DNA of 64,000 nt from NCBI GenBank assembly GCA_036925085.1, contig JAUPFP010000062.1, forward strand, positions 830,001-894,000. Direction: 5' to 3'. The notes below the pieces were generated by a model that made no database searches, was not told where the DNA came from, and saw only the letters and a program-made list of their open reading frames with translations. Position numbers and translations under genes: made by a program. Source of the stretch: Brachycybe producta. Its lineage: Eukaryota > Arthropoda > Diplopoda > Playtdesmida > Andrognathidae. Every line of letters begins with the position of its first letter. Position 1 is the stretch's first letter. This document shows positions 1 through 14,000 of the stretch, piece by piece.

Positions 1-1635
1 TTTCAAATGTTAGACTTTCAAATGTTAGACTTTCAAATGTTAGACTTTCAAATGTTAGACTTTCAAATGTTAGACTTTCAAATGTTAGACTTTCAAATGT
101 TAGACTTTCAAACATTAGACTTTCAAACGTTAGACTTTCAAACATTAGACTTTCAATTATTAGATTTTCAAATGTTAGACTTTCAAACGTTAGACTTTCA
201 AACGTTAGACTTTCAAACGTTAGACTTTCAAACGTTAGACTTTCAAACGTTAGACTTTCAAACGTTAGACTTTCAAACGTTAGACTTTCAAACGTTAGTC
301 TTTCCAACATTAGACTTTCAAACGTTAGACTTTCAAAGGTTAGACTTTCAAACGTTAGACTTTCAAATGTTAGACTTTGAAACATTAGTCTTTCAAACAT
401 TAGACTTTCAAACGTTAGACTTTCAAAGGTTAGACTTTCAAATGTTAGACTTTCAAATGTTACACTTTCAAATTTTTTCACTTTCAAACATTAGACTTTC
501 AAACATTAGACTTTCAAAAGTTAGACTTTCAAAAGTTAGACTTTCAATCGTTAGACTTTCAATCGTTAGACTTTCAAACGTTAGACTTTCAAACGTTGGA
601 CTTTCAAATGTTAAACTTTCAAACGTTAGACTTTCAAAAGTTAGGCTTTCAATTGTTAGACTTTCAAACGTTAGACTTTCAAACGTTGGACTTTCAAACG
701 TTGGACTTTCAAATGTTGGACTTTCAAACGTTATACTTTCAAACGTTAGACTTTCAAACATTAGACTTTCAAATGTTAGACTTTTAAATTGTTAGACTTT
801 CTAACGTTAAACTTTTAAACATTAGTCTTTCAAATGTTAGACTTTCAAATATTAAACTTTCAAATTTTAGACTTTCAAATGTTAGACATTCAATTGTTAG
901 ACTTTCAAATGTTAGACTTTCAAATGTTAGACTTTCAAACATTGGACTTTCAAACATTAGACTTTCAAACATTAGACTTTCAAACGTTACACTTTCAAAT
1001 GTTAGACTTTCAAACGTTAGACTTTCAAGTGTTAGACTTTCAAACATTAGATTTTTAATTGTTAAACTTTCAAACATTAGACTTTCAAACATTAGACTTT
1101 CAATTATTAGATTTTCAAATGTTATACTTTCAAATGTTAGATTTTCAAATGTTAGACTTTCAAACATTAGATTTTTAATTGTTAAACTTTAAATGTTAGA
1201 CTTTTAAACATTAGACTTTCAATTATTAGATTTTCAAATGTTAGACTTTCAAACGTTAGACTTTTAAACGTTAGACTTTCAAACGTTAGACTTTCAAACG
1301 TTAGACTTTCAAATGTTAGTCTTTCCAACATTAGACTTTCAAACATTATACTTTCAAAGGTTAGACTTTCAAACGTTAGATTTTCAAAGGTTAGACTTTC
1401 AAATGTTAGACTTTCAAATGTTAGACTTTCAAACGTTACACTTTCAAACGTTAGACTTTCAAACGTTAGACTTTCAAACATAAGACTTTCAAAAGTTAGA
1501 CATTAAAATGTTAGACTTTCAAATGTTAGACTTTCAAACGTTGGACTTTCAAACATTAGACTTTCAAATGTTACTTTCAAATGTTAGACTTTCAAATGTT
1601 AGACTTTCAAATTTTTTCACTTTCAAACCTTAGAC

Positions 1636-1830
1636 TTTGAAACATTAGACTTTGAAACATTAGACTTTGAAACATTAGACTTTGAAACATTAGACTTTGA
1701 AACATTAGACTTTGAAACATTAGACTTTGAAACATTAGACTTTGAAACATTAGACTTTGAAACATTAGACTTTGAAACATTATACTTTGAAACATTATAC
1801 TTTGAAACATGAGACTTTGAAACATTAGTC
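1636..1830. repeat. G-type block (TTTGAAACATTAGAC), 13 units
   Basis: Thirteen consecutive units carry G in the TTT[C/G]AAA core and ACA after it. The block begins just after a 16-bp junction unit and ends with the ordered variants TATAC, TATAC, TGAGAC, TTAGTC and then TTTCCAACA. It is the reference example for a block type found throughout the junction-module territory. Related blocks with counted sizes are 2,550-2,609 (4 units), 4,965-5,189 (15), 6,824-6,943 (8), 13,013-13,222 (14), 14,797-14,961 (11) and 17,599-17,763 (11). Confidence 0.9.
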
Positions 1831-4800
1831 TTTCCAACATTAGACTTTCAAACGTTAGACTTTCAAAGGTTAGACTTTCAAACGTTAGACTTTCAAACGT
1901 TAGACTTTCAAACGTTAGACTTTCAAATGTTAGACTTTGAAACATTAGTCTTTTCAACATTAGACTTTCAAACGTTAGACTTTCAAACATTAGACTTTCA
2001 AACATTAGACTTTCAATTATTAGATTTTCAAATGTTAGACTTTCAAACGTTAGACTTTCAAACGTTAGACTTTCAAACGTTAGACTTTCAAACGTTAGAC
2101 TTTCAAACGTTAGACTTTCAAACGTTAGTCTTTCCAACATTAGACTTTCAAACGTTAGACTTTCAAAGGTTAGACTTTCAAACGTTAGACTTTCAAATTT
2201 TAGACTTTGAAACATTAGTCTTTCTAACATTAGACTTTCAAACGTTAGACTTTCAAAGATTAGACTTTCAAATGTTAGACTTTCAAATGTTACACTTTCA
2301 AATTTTTTCACTTTCAAACATTAGACTTCAAACATTAGACTTTCAAACATTAGACTTTCAAAAGTTAGACTTTCAAAAGTTAGACTTTCAATCGTTAGAC
2401 TTTCAATCGTTAGACTTTCAAACGTTAAACTTTCAAACGTTGGACTTTCAAACGTTAAACTTTCAAACATTATACTTTCAAATGTTACTTTCAAATGTTA
2501 GACTTTCAAATGTTAGACTTTCAAATTTTTTCACTTTCAAACCTTAGACTTTGAAACATTATACTTTGAAACAGTATACTTTGAAACATGAGACTTTGAA
2601 ACATTAGTCTTTCCAACATTAGACTTTCAAACGTTAGACTTTCAAAGGTTAGACTTTCAAACGTTAGACTTTCAAATGTTAGACTTTGAAACATTAGTCT
2701 TTTCAACATTAGACTTTCAAACGTTAGACTTTCAAAGGTTAGACTTTCAAACGTTAGACTTTCAAACGTTAGACTTTCAAACGTTACACTTTCAAACGTT
2801 AGACTTTCAAACATTAGATTTTTAATTGTTAAACTTTCAAACATTAGACTTTCAAACATTAGAATTTCAATTATTAGATTTTCAAATGTTATACTTTCAA
2901 ACGTTAGATTTTCTAATGTTAGACTTTCAAACATTAGAATTTCAATTATTAGATTTTCAAACGTTAGACTTTCAAACGTTAGACTTTCAAATGTTACACT
3001 TTCAAATTTTTTCACTTTCTTCATTAGACTTTCAAAAATTAGACTTTCAAACGTTAGACTTTCAAAAGTTAGACTTTCAAACGTTAGACTTTCAAACGTT
3101 AGACTTTCTAACGTTAAACTTTCAAATGGCAGACTTTCAAAAGTTAGGCTTTCAATTGTTAGACTTTCAAATGTTAGTCTTTCAAATGTTAGACTTTCAA
3201 ATGTTAGACTATCAAATGTTAGACTTTCAAATGTTAGACTTTCAAATGTTAGACTTTCAAAAGTTAGACTTTCAAATGTTAGACTTTCAAATGTTAGACT
3301 TTCAAATGTTAGACTTTCAAATGTTAGACTTTCAAATGTTAGACTTTCAAATGTTAGACTTTCAAATGTTAGACTTTCAAATGTTAGACTTTCAAATGTT
3401 AGACTTTCAAATGTTAGACTTTCAAATGTTAGACTTTCAAATGTTAGACTTTCAAACATTAGACTTTCAAACGTTAGACTTTCAAACATTAGACTTTCAA
3501 TTATTAGATTTTCAAATGTTAGACTTTCAAACGTTAGACTTTCAAACGTTAGACTTTCAAACGTTAGACTTTCAAACGTTAGACTTTCAAACGTTAGACT
3601 TTCAAACGTTAGACTTTCAAACGTTAGACTTTCAAACGTTAGTCTTTCCAACATTAGACTTTCAAACGTTAGACTTTCAAAGGTTAGACTTTCAAACGTT
3701 AGACTTTCAAATGTTAGACTTTAAAACATTAGTCTTTCAAACATTAGACTTTCAAACGTTAGACTTTCAAAGGTTAGACTTTCAAATGTTAGACTTTCAA
3801 ATGTTACACTTTCAAATTTTTTCACTTTCAAACATTAGACTTTCAAACATTAGACTTTCAAAAGTTAGACTTTCAAAAGTTAGACTTTCAATCGTTAGAC
3901 TTTCAATCGTTAGACTTTCAAACGTTAGACTTTCAAACGTTGGACTTTCAAATGTTAAACTTTCAAACGTTAGACTTTCAAAAGTTAGGCTTTCAATTGT
4001 TAGACTTTCAAACGTTAGACTTTCAAACGTTGGACTTTCAAACGTTGGACTTTCAAATGTTGGACTTTCAAACGTTATACTTTCAAACGTTAGACTTTCA
4101 AACATTAGACTTTCAAATGTTAGACTTTTAAATTGTTAGACTTTCTAACGTTAAACTTTTAAACATTAGACTTTCAAATGTTAGACTTTCAAATATTAAA
4201 CTTTCAAATTTTAGACTTTCAAATGTTAGACATTCAATTGTTAGACTTTCAAATGTTAGACTTTCAAATGTTAGACTTTCAAACATTGGACTTTCAAACA
4301 TTAGACTTTCAAACATTAGACTTTCAAACGTTACACTTTCAAATGTTAGACTTTCAAACGTTAGACTTTCAAGTGTTAGACTTTCAAACATTAGATTTTT
4401 AATTGTTAAACTTTCAAACATTAGACTTTCAAACATTAGACTTTCAATTATTAGATTTTCAAATGTTATACTTTCAAATGTTAGATTTTCAAATGTTAGA
4501 CTTTCAAACATTAGATTTTTAATTGTTAAACTTTAAATGTTAGACTTTTAAACATTAGACTTTCAATTATTAGATTTTCAAATGTTAGACTTTCAAACGT
4601 TAGACTTTTAAACGTTAGACTTTCAAACGTTAGACTTTCAAATGTTAGTCTTTCCAACATTAGACTTTCAAACATTATACTTTCAAAGGTTAGACTTTCA
4701 AACGTTAGATTTTCAAAGGTTAGACTTTCAAATGTTAGACTTTCAAATGTTAGACTTTCAAACGTTACACTTTCAAACGTTAGACTTTCAAACGTTAGAC

Positions 4801-4964
4801 TTTCAAACATAAGACTTTCAAAAGTTAGACATTAAAATGTTAGACTTTCAAATGTTAGACTTTCAAACGTTGGACTTTCAAACATTAGACTTTCAAATGT
4901 TACTTTCAAATGTTAGACTTTCAAATGTTAGACTTTCAAATTTTTTCACTTTCAAACCTTAGAC

Positions 4965-5189
4965 TTTGAAACATTAGACTTTGAAACATTAGACTTTGAA
5001 ACATTAGACTTTGAAACATTAGACTTTGAAACATTAGACTTTGAAACATTAGACTTTGAAACATTAGACTTTGAAACATTAGACTTTGAAACATTAGACT
5101 TTGAAACATTAGACTTTGAAACATTAGACTTTGAAACATTATACTTTGAAACATTATACTTTGAAACATGAGACTTTGAAACATTAGTC
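4965..5189. repeat. G-type block, 15 units (longest counted)
   Basis: This block matches the one at 1,636-1,830 in the duplicate copy of the 3,344-bp repeat but has two more units. It has the same 5' junction unit and the same ordered 3' series ending in TTTCCAACA. The unit-number difference between otherwise matching copies is what unequal exchange or slippage would produce. Confidence 0.9.
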
Positions 5190-5799
5190 TTTCCAACATT
5201 AGACTTTCAAACGTTAGACTTTCAAAGGTTAGACTTTCAAACGTTAGACTTTCAAACGTTAGACTTTCAAATGTTAGACTTTGAAACATTAGTCTTTTCA
5301 ACATTAGACTTTCAAACGTTAGACTTTCAAACATTAGACTTTCAAACATTAGACTTTCAATTATTAGATTTTCAAATGTTAGACTTTCAAACGTTAGACT
5401 TTCAAACGTTAGACTTTCAAACGTTAGACTTTCAAACGTTAGACTTTCAAACGTTAGACTTTCAAACGTTAGTCTTTCCAACATTAGACTTTCAAACGTT
5501 AGACTTTCAAAGGTTAGACTTTCAAACGTTAGACTTTCAAATGTTAGACTTTGAAACATTAGTCTTTCTAACATTAGACTTTCAAACGTTAGACTTTCAA
5601 AGGTTAGACTTTCAAATGTTAGACTTTCAAATGTTACACTTTCAAATTTTTTCACTTTCAAACATTAGACTTCAAACATTAGACTTTCAAACATTAGACT
5701 TTCAAAAGTTAGACTTTCAAAAGTTAGACTTTCAATCGTTAGACTTTCAATCGTTAGACTTTCAAACGTTAAACTTTCAAACGTTGGACTTTCAAACGT

Positions 5800-8700
5800 T
5801 AAACTTTCAAACGTTAGACTTTCAAAAGTTAGGCTTTCAATTGTTAGACTTTCAAACGTTAGACTTTCAAACGTTGGACTTTCAAACGTTGGACTTTCAA
5901 ACGTTAGACTTTCAAACGTTATACTTTCAAACGTTAGACTTTCAAACATTAGACTTTCAAATGTTAGACTTTTAAATTGTTAGACTTTCTAACGTTAAAC
6001 TTTTAAACATTAGGCTTTCAACTGTTAGACTTTCAAATATTAAACTTTCAAATTTTAGACTTTCAAATGTTAGACATTCAATTGTTAGACTTTCAAATGT
6101 TAGACTTTCAAATGTTAGACTTTCAAACATTGGACTTTCAAACATTAGACTTTCAAACATTAGACTTTCAAACGTTACACTTTCAAATGTTAGACTTTCA
6201 AACGTTAGACTTTCAAATGTTAGACTTTCAATCATTAGATTTTTAATTGTTAAACTTTCAAACATTAGACTTTCAAACATTAGACTTTCAATTATTAGAT
6301 TTTCAAATGTTATACTTTCAAATGTTAGATTTTCAAATGTTAGACTTTCAAACATTAGATTTTTAATTGTTAAACTTTAAATGTTAGACTTTTAAACATT
6401 AGACTTTCAATTATTAGATTTTCAAATGTTAGACTTTCAAACGTTAGACTTTTAAACGTTAGACTTTCAAACGTTAGACTTTCAAACGTTAGACTTTCAA
6501 ATGTTAGTCTTTCCAACATTAGACTTTCAAACATTAGACTTTCAAAGGTTAGACTTTCAAACGTTAGACTTTCAAAGGTTAGACTTTCAAATGTTAGACT
6601 TTCAAATGTTAGACTTTCAAACGTTACACTTTCAAACGTTAGACTTTCAAACGTTAGACTTTCAAACATAAGACTTTCAAAAGTTAGACATTAAAATGTT
6701 AGACTTTCAAATGTTAGACTTTCAAACGTTGGACTTTCAAACATTAGACTTTCAAATGTTACTTTCAAATGTTAGACTTTCAAATGTTAGACTTTCAAAT
6801 TTTTTCACTTTCAAACCTTAGACTTTGAAACATTAGACTTTGAAACATTAGACTTTGAAACATTAGACTTTGAAACATTTGACTTTGAAACATTATACTT
6901 TGAAACATTATACTTTGAAACATGAGACTTTGAAACATTAGTCTTTCCAACATTAGACTTTCAAACGTTAGACTTTCAAAGGTTAGACTTTCAAACGTTA
7001 GACTTTCAAATGTTAGACTTTGAAACATTAGTCTTTTCAACATTAGACTTTCAAACGTTAGACTTTCAAAGGTTAGACTTTCAAACGTTAGACTTTCAAA
7101 CGTTAGACTTTCAAACGTTAGACTTTCAAACGTTAGACTTTCAAACGTTAGACTTTCAAACGTTAGACTTTCAAATGTTAGACTTTCAAACGTTAGACTT
7201 TCAAACGTTAGTCTTTCCAACATTAGACTTTCAAACGTTAGACTTTCAAAGGTTAGACTTTCAAACGTTAGACTTTCAAATGTTAGACTTTGAAACATTA
7301 GTCTTTCTAACATTAGACTTTCAAACGTTAGACTTTCAAAGGTTAGACTTTCAAATGTTAGACTTTCAAATGTTAGACTTTCAATCGTTAGACTTTCAAA
7401 CGTTAAACTTTCAAACGTTGGACTTTCAAACGTTAAACTTTCAAACGTTAGACTTTCAAAAGTTAGGCTTTCAATTGTTAGACTTTCAAACGTTAGACTT
7501 TCAAACGTTGGACTTTCAAACGTTGGACTTTCAAATGTTAGACTTTCAAACGTTATACTTTCAAACGTTAGACTTTCAAACATTAGACTTTCAAATGTTA
7601 GACTTTTAAATTGTTAGACTTTCTAACGTTAAACTTTTAAACATTAGACTTTCAAATGTTAGACTTTCAAATATTAAACTTTCAAATTTTAGACTTTCAA
7701 ATGTTAGACATTCAATTGTTAGACTTTCAAATGTTAGACTTTCAAATGTTAGACTTTCAAATGTTAGACTTTCAAATGTTAGACTTTCAAACATTGGACT
7801 TTCAAACATTAGACTTTCAAACATTAGACTTTCAAACGTTACACTTTCAAATGTTAGACTTTCAAACGTTAGACTTTCAAATGTTAGACTTTCAAACATT
7901 AGATTTTTAATTGTTAAACTTTCAAACATTAGACTTTCAAACATTAGACTTTCAATTATTAGATTTTCAAATGTTATACTTTCAAATGTTAGATTTTCAA
8001 ATGTTAGACTTTCATACATTAGATTTTCAAATGTTAGACTTTCATACATTAGATTTTTAATTGTTAAACTTTAAATGTTAGACTTTTAAACATTAGACTT
8101 TCAATTATTAGATTTTCAAATGTTAGACTTTCAAACGTTAGACTTTTAAACGTTAGACTTTCAAACGTTAGACTTTCAAACGTTAGACTTTCAAACGTTA
8201 GACTTTCAAACGTTAGACTTTCAAATGTTAGTCTTTCCTACATTAGACTTTCAAACATTAGACTTTCAAAGGTTAGACTTTCAAACGTTAGACTTCAAAT
8301 GTTAGACTTTGAAACATTAGTCTTTCTAACATTAGACTTTCAAACGTTAGACTTTCAAAGGTTAGACTTTCAAATGTTAGACTTTCAAATATTAGACTTT
8401 CAAACGTTAGACTTTCAAACGTTAGACTTTCAAACGTTAGACTTTCAAACATAAGACTTTCAAAAGTTAGACATTAAAATGTTAGACTTTCAAACGTTGG
8501 ACTTTCAAACATTAGACTTTCAAATGTTACTTTCAAATGTTAGACTTTCAAATGTTAGACTTTCAAATTTTTTCACTTTCAAACCTTAGACTTTGAAACA
8601 TTATACTTTGAAACATTATACTTTGAAACATGAGACTTTGAAACATTAGTCTTTCCAACATTAGACTTTCAAACGTTAGACTTTCAAAGGTTAGACTTTC

Positions 8701-11045
8701 AAACGTTAGACTTTCAAATGTTAGACTTTGAAACATTAGTCTTTTCAACATTAGACTTTCAAACGTTAGACTTTCAAAGGTTAGACTTTCAAACGTTAGA
8801 CTTTCAAACGTTAGACTTTCAAACGTTACACTTTCAAACGTTAGACTTTCAAACATTAGATTTTTAATTGTTAAACTTTCAAACATTAGACTTTCAAACA
8901 TTAGAATTTCAATTATTAGATTTTCAAATGTTATACTTTCAAACGTTAGATTTTCTAATGTTAGACTTTCAAACATTAGAATTTCAATTATTAGATTTTC
9001 AAACGTTAGACTTTCAAACGTTAGACTTCAAATGTTACACTTTCAAATTTTTTCACTTTCTTCATTAGACTTTCAAAAATTAGACTTTCAAACGTTAGAC
9101 TTTCAAAAGTTAGACTTTCAAACGTTAGACTTTCAAACGTTAAACTTTCAAACGTTAGACTTTCAAACGTTAGACTTTCAAACACTAGACTTTCAAACGT
9201 TAGACTTTCAAACGTTAGACTTTCTAACGTTAAACTTTCAAACGGCAGACTTTCAAAAGTTAGGCTTTCAATTGTTAGACTTTCAAATGTTAGTCTTTCA
9301 AATGTTAGACTTTCAAATGTTAGACTATCAAATGTTAGACTTTCAAATTTTAGACTTTCAAATGTTAGACTTTCAAATGTTAGACTTTCAAATGTTAGAC
9401 TTTCAAAAGTTAGACTTTCAAATGTTAGACTTTCAAATGTTAGACTTTCAAATGTTAGACTTTCAAATGTTAGACTTTCAAATGTTAGACTTTCAAATGT
9501 TAGACTTTCAAATGTTAGACTTTCAAATGTTAGACTTTCAAATGTTAGACTTTCAAATGTTAGACTTTCAAATGTTAGACTTTCAAACATTAGACTTTCA
9601 AACGTTAGACTTTCAAACATTAGACTTTCAATTATTAGATTTTCAAATGTTAGACTTTCAAACGTTAGACTTTCAAACGTTAGACTTTCAAACGATAGAC
9701 TTTCAAACGTTAGACTTTCAAACGTTAGACTTTCAAACGTTAGACTTTCAAACGTTAGACTTTCAAACGTTAGTCTTTCCAACATTAGACTTTCAAACGT
9801 TAGACTTTCAAAGGTTAGACTTTCAAACGTTAGACTTTCAAATGTTAGACTTTGAAACATTAGTCTTTCAAACATTAGACTTTCAAACGTTAGACTTTCA
9901 AAGGTTAGACTTTCAAATGTTAGACTTTCAAATGTTACACTTTCAAATTTTTTCACTTTCAAACATTAGACTTCAAACATTAGACTTTCAAACATTAGAC
10001 TTTCAAAAGTTAGACTTTCAAAAGTTAGACTTTCAAAAGTTAGACTTTCAATCGTTAGACTTTCAATCGTTAGACTTTCAAACGTTAAACTTTCAAACGT
10101 TGGACTTTCAAACGTTAAACTTTCAAACGTTAGACTTTCAAAAGTTAGGCTTTCAATTGTTAGACTTTCAAACGTTAGACTTTCAAACGTTGGACTTTCA
10201 AACGTTGGACTTTCAAATGTTGGACTTTCAAACGTTATACTTTCAAACGTTAGACTTTCAAACATTAGACTTTCAAATGTTAGACTTTTAAATTGTTAGA
10301 CTTTCTAACGTTAAACTTTTAAACATTAGACTTTCAAATGTTAGACTTTCAAATATTAAACTTTCAAATTTTAGACTTTCAAATGTTAGACATTCAATTG
10401 TTAGACTTTCAAATGTTAGACTTTCAAATGTTAGACTTTCAAATGTTAGACTTTCAAACATTGGACTTTCAAACATTAGACTTTCAAACATTAGACTTTC
10501 AAACGTTACACTTTCAAATGTTAGACTTTCAAATGTTAGACTTTCAAACATTAGATTTTTAATTGTTAAACTTTCAAACATTAGACTTTCAAACATTAGA
10601 CTTTCAATTATTAGATTTTCAAATGTTATACTTTCAAATGTTAGACTTTCAAACATTAGATTTTTAATTGTTAAACTTTAAATGTTAGACTTTCAAACGT
10701 TAGACTTTCAAATGTTAGTCTTTCCAACATTAGACTTTCAAACATTATACTTTGAAACATTATACTTTGAAACATGAGACTTTGAAACATTAGTCTTTCC
10801 AACATTAGACTTTCAAACGTTAGACTTTCAAAGGTTAGACTTTCAAACGTTAGACTTTCAAATGTTAGACTTTGAAACATTAGTCTTTTCAACATTAGAC
10901 TTTCAAACGTTAGACTTTCAAAGGTTAGACTTTCAAACGTTAGACTTTCAAACGTTAGACTTTCAAAGGTTAGACTTTCAAAGGTTAGACTTTCAAACGT
11001 TAGACTTTCAAACGTTAGACTTTCAAACGTTAGACTTTCAAACGT
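5800..11045. repeat. Rearranged junction-module array between larger duplications
   Basis: The same modules as in the first 5.8 kb appear here in altered order and length. The TTTTAAATTG landmark recurs at about 5,968, 7,602 and 10,284, so spacing varies from 1.6 to 2.7 kb. The segment 8,560-10,660 is a close relative of 2,515-4,700, including the unusual junction followed by CTTTCTTCATTAG (about 3,008 and 9,052) and a run of TG units (3,260-3,450 and 9,420-9,590). Nothing but satellite is present. Confidence 0.8.
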
Positions 11046-14000
11046 TAGACTTTCAAAAGTTAGACTTTCAAACGTTAGACTTTCAAACGTTAAACTTTCA
11101 AACGTTAGACTTTCAAATGTTAGACTTTCAAACACTAGACTTTCAAACGTTAGACTTTCAAACGTTAGACTTTCTAACGTTAAACTTTCAAATGGTAGAC
11201 TTTCAAAAGTTAGGCTTTCAATTGTTAGACTTTCAAATGTTAGTCTTTCAAATGTTAGACTTTCAAATGTTAGACTTTCAAATGTTAGACTATCAAATGT
11301 TAGACTTTCAAACGTTAGACTTTCAAATGTTAGACTTTGAAACATTAGTCTTTCTAACATTAGACTTTCAAACGTTAGACTTTCAAAGGTTAGACTTTCA
11401 AATGTTAGACTTTCAAATGTTAGACTTTCAAACGTTAGACTTTGAAACGTTAGACTTTCAAACGTTAGACTTTCAAACATAAGACTTTCAAAAGTTAGAC
11501 AATAAAATGTTAGACTTTCAAACGTTGGACTTTCAAACATTAGACTTTCAAATGTTACTTTCAAACGTTAGACTTTCAAATATTAGACTTCCAAATGTTA
11601 TACTTTCAAACGTTAGACTTTCAAACGTTAGACTTTTAAACGTTACACTTTCAAACGTTACACTTTCAAACGTTAGACTTTCAAACGTTAGACTTTCAAA
11701 AGTTAGACTTTCAAACGTTAGACTTTCAAACGTTAGACTTTCAAACGTTAGACTTTCAAACGTTAGACTTTCAAACGTTAGACTTTCAAACGTTAGACTT
11801 TCAAACGTTAGACTTTCAAACGTTACACTTTCAAGCGTTAGACTTTCAAACGTTAGACTTTCAAATGTTACACTTTCAAATTTTTTCACTTTCAAACATT
11901 AGACTTCAAACATTAGACTTTCAAACATTAGACTTTCAAAAGTTAGACTTTCAAAAGTTAGACTTTCAATCGTTAGACTTTCAAACGTTAAACTTTCAAA
12001 TGTTGGACTTTCAAACGTTAAACTTTCAAACGTTAGACTTTCAAAAGTTAGGCTTTCAATTGTTAGACTTACAAACGTTAGACTTTCAAACGTTGGACTT
12101 TCAAACGTTGGACTTTCAAATGTTTGACTTTCAAACGTTATACTTTCAAACGTTAGACTTTCAAACATTAGACTTTCAAATGTTAGACTTTTAAATTGTT
12201 AGACTTTCTAACGTTAAACTTTTAAACATTAGACTTTCAAATGTTAGACTTTCAAATATTAAACTTTCAAATTTTAGACTTTTAAATGTTAGACATTCAA
12301 TTGTTAGACTTTCAAATGTTAGACTTTCAAATGTTAGACTTTCAAATGTTAGACTTTCAAATGTTAGACTTTCAAATGTTAGACTTTCAAACATTGGACT
12401 TTCAAACATTAGACTTTCAAACATTAGACTTTCAAACGTTACACTTTCAAATGTTAGACTTTCAAACGTTAGACTTTCAAATGTTAGACTTTCAATCATT
12501 AGATTTTTAATTGTTAAACTTTCAAACATTAGACTTTCAAACATTAGACTTTCAATTATTAGATTTTCAAATGTTATACTTTCAAATGTTAGATTTTCAA
12601 ATGTTAGACTTTCAAACATTAGATTTTTAATTGTTAAACTTTAAATGTTAGACTTTCAAACGTTAGACTTTCAAATGTTAGTCTTTCCAACATTAGACTT
12701 TCAAACATTATACTTTCAAAGGTTAGACTTTCAAACGTTAGATTTTCAAAGGTTAGACTTTCAAAGGTTAGACTTTCAAATGTTAGACTTTCAAATGTTA
12801 GACTTTCAAACGTTACACTTTCAAACGTTAGACTTTCAAACGTTAGACTTTCAAACATAAGACTTTCAAAAGTTAGACATTAAAATGTTAGACTTTCAAA
12901 TGTTAGACTTTCAAACGTTGGACTTTCAAACATTAGACTTTCAAATGTTACTTTCAAATGTTAGACTTTCAAATGTTAGACTTTCAAATTTTTTCACTTT
13001 CAAACCTTAGACTTTGAAACATTAGACTTTGAAACATTAGACTTTGAAACATTAGACTTTGAAACATTAGACTTTGAAACATTAGACTTTGAAACATTAG
13101 ACTTTGAAACATTAGACTTTGAAACATTAGACTTTGAAACATTAGACTTTGAAACATTAGACTTTGAAACATTATACTTTGAAACATTATACTTTGAAAC
13201 ATGAGACTTTGAAACATTAGTCTTTCCAACATTAGACTTTCAAACGTTAGACTTTCAAAGGTTAGACTTTCAAACGTTAGACTTTCAAACGTTAGACTTT
13301 CAAATGTTAGACTTTGAAACATTAGTCTTTTCAACATTAGACTTTCAAACGTTAGACTTTCAAACATTAGACTTTCAAACATTAGACTTTCAATTATTAG
13401 ATTTTCAAATGTTAGACTTTCAAACGTTAGACTTTCAAACGTTAGACTTTCAAACGTTAGACTTTCAAACGTTAGACTTTCAAACGTTAGTCTTTCCAAC
13501 ATTAGACTTTCAAACGTTAGACTTTCAAAGGTTAGACTTTCAAACGTTAGACTTTCAAATGTTAGACTTTGAAACATTAGTCTTTCTAACATTAGACTTT
13601 CAAACGTTAGACTTTCAAAGGTTAGACTTTCAAATGTTAGACTTTCAAATGTTACACTTTCAAATTTTTTCACTTTCAAACATTAGACTTCAAACATTAG
13701 ACTTTCAAACATTAGACTTTCAAAAGTTAGACTTTCAAAAGTTAGACTTTCAATCGTTAGACTTTCAATCGTTAGACTTTCAAACGTTAAACTTTCAAAC
13801 GTTGGACTTTCAAACGTTAAACTTTCAAACGTTAGACTTTCAAAAGTTAGGCTTTCAATTGTTAGACTTTCAAACGTTAGACTTTCAAACGTTGGACTTT
13901 CAAACGTTGGACTTTCAAATGTTAGACTTTTAAATTGTTAGACTTTCTAACGTTAAACTTTTAAACATTAGGCTTTCAACTGTTAGACTTTCAAATATTA

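Larger units (their letters stand above)
1..5800. repeat. Higher-order repeat pair, offset 3,344 bp
   Basis: The variant-unit pattern of about 1-2,460 recurs at about 3,345-5,800. Landmarks such as the AAATTTTTTCAC junction (about 471 and 3,815), the TTTTAAATTG unit (about 783 and 4,127) and the G-type block (1,636 and 4,965) keep an offset of 3,344 or 3,329 bp, and the differences are multiples of 15. The second copy has lost one 15-bp unit near 4,600 and gained two G-type units. Beyond about 2,460/5,800 the copies diverge. The intervening part, 2,460-3,344, resembles 8,500-9,560. Confidence 0.85.

Noticed and set aside
1636..1830. G-type blocks as inverted segments of the array
   Set aside because: A true inversion would read CATTTGAAAGTCTAA. 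The G-type units keep the forward TTAGAC half and differ from C-type units only in the TTTGAAACA part, so the array is not inverted there.
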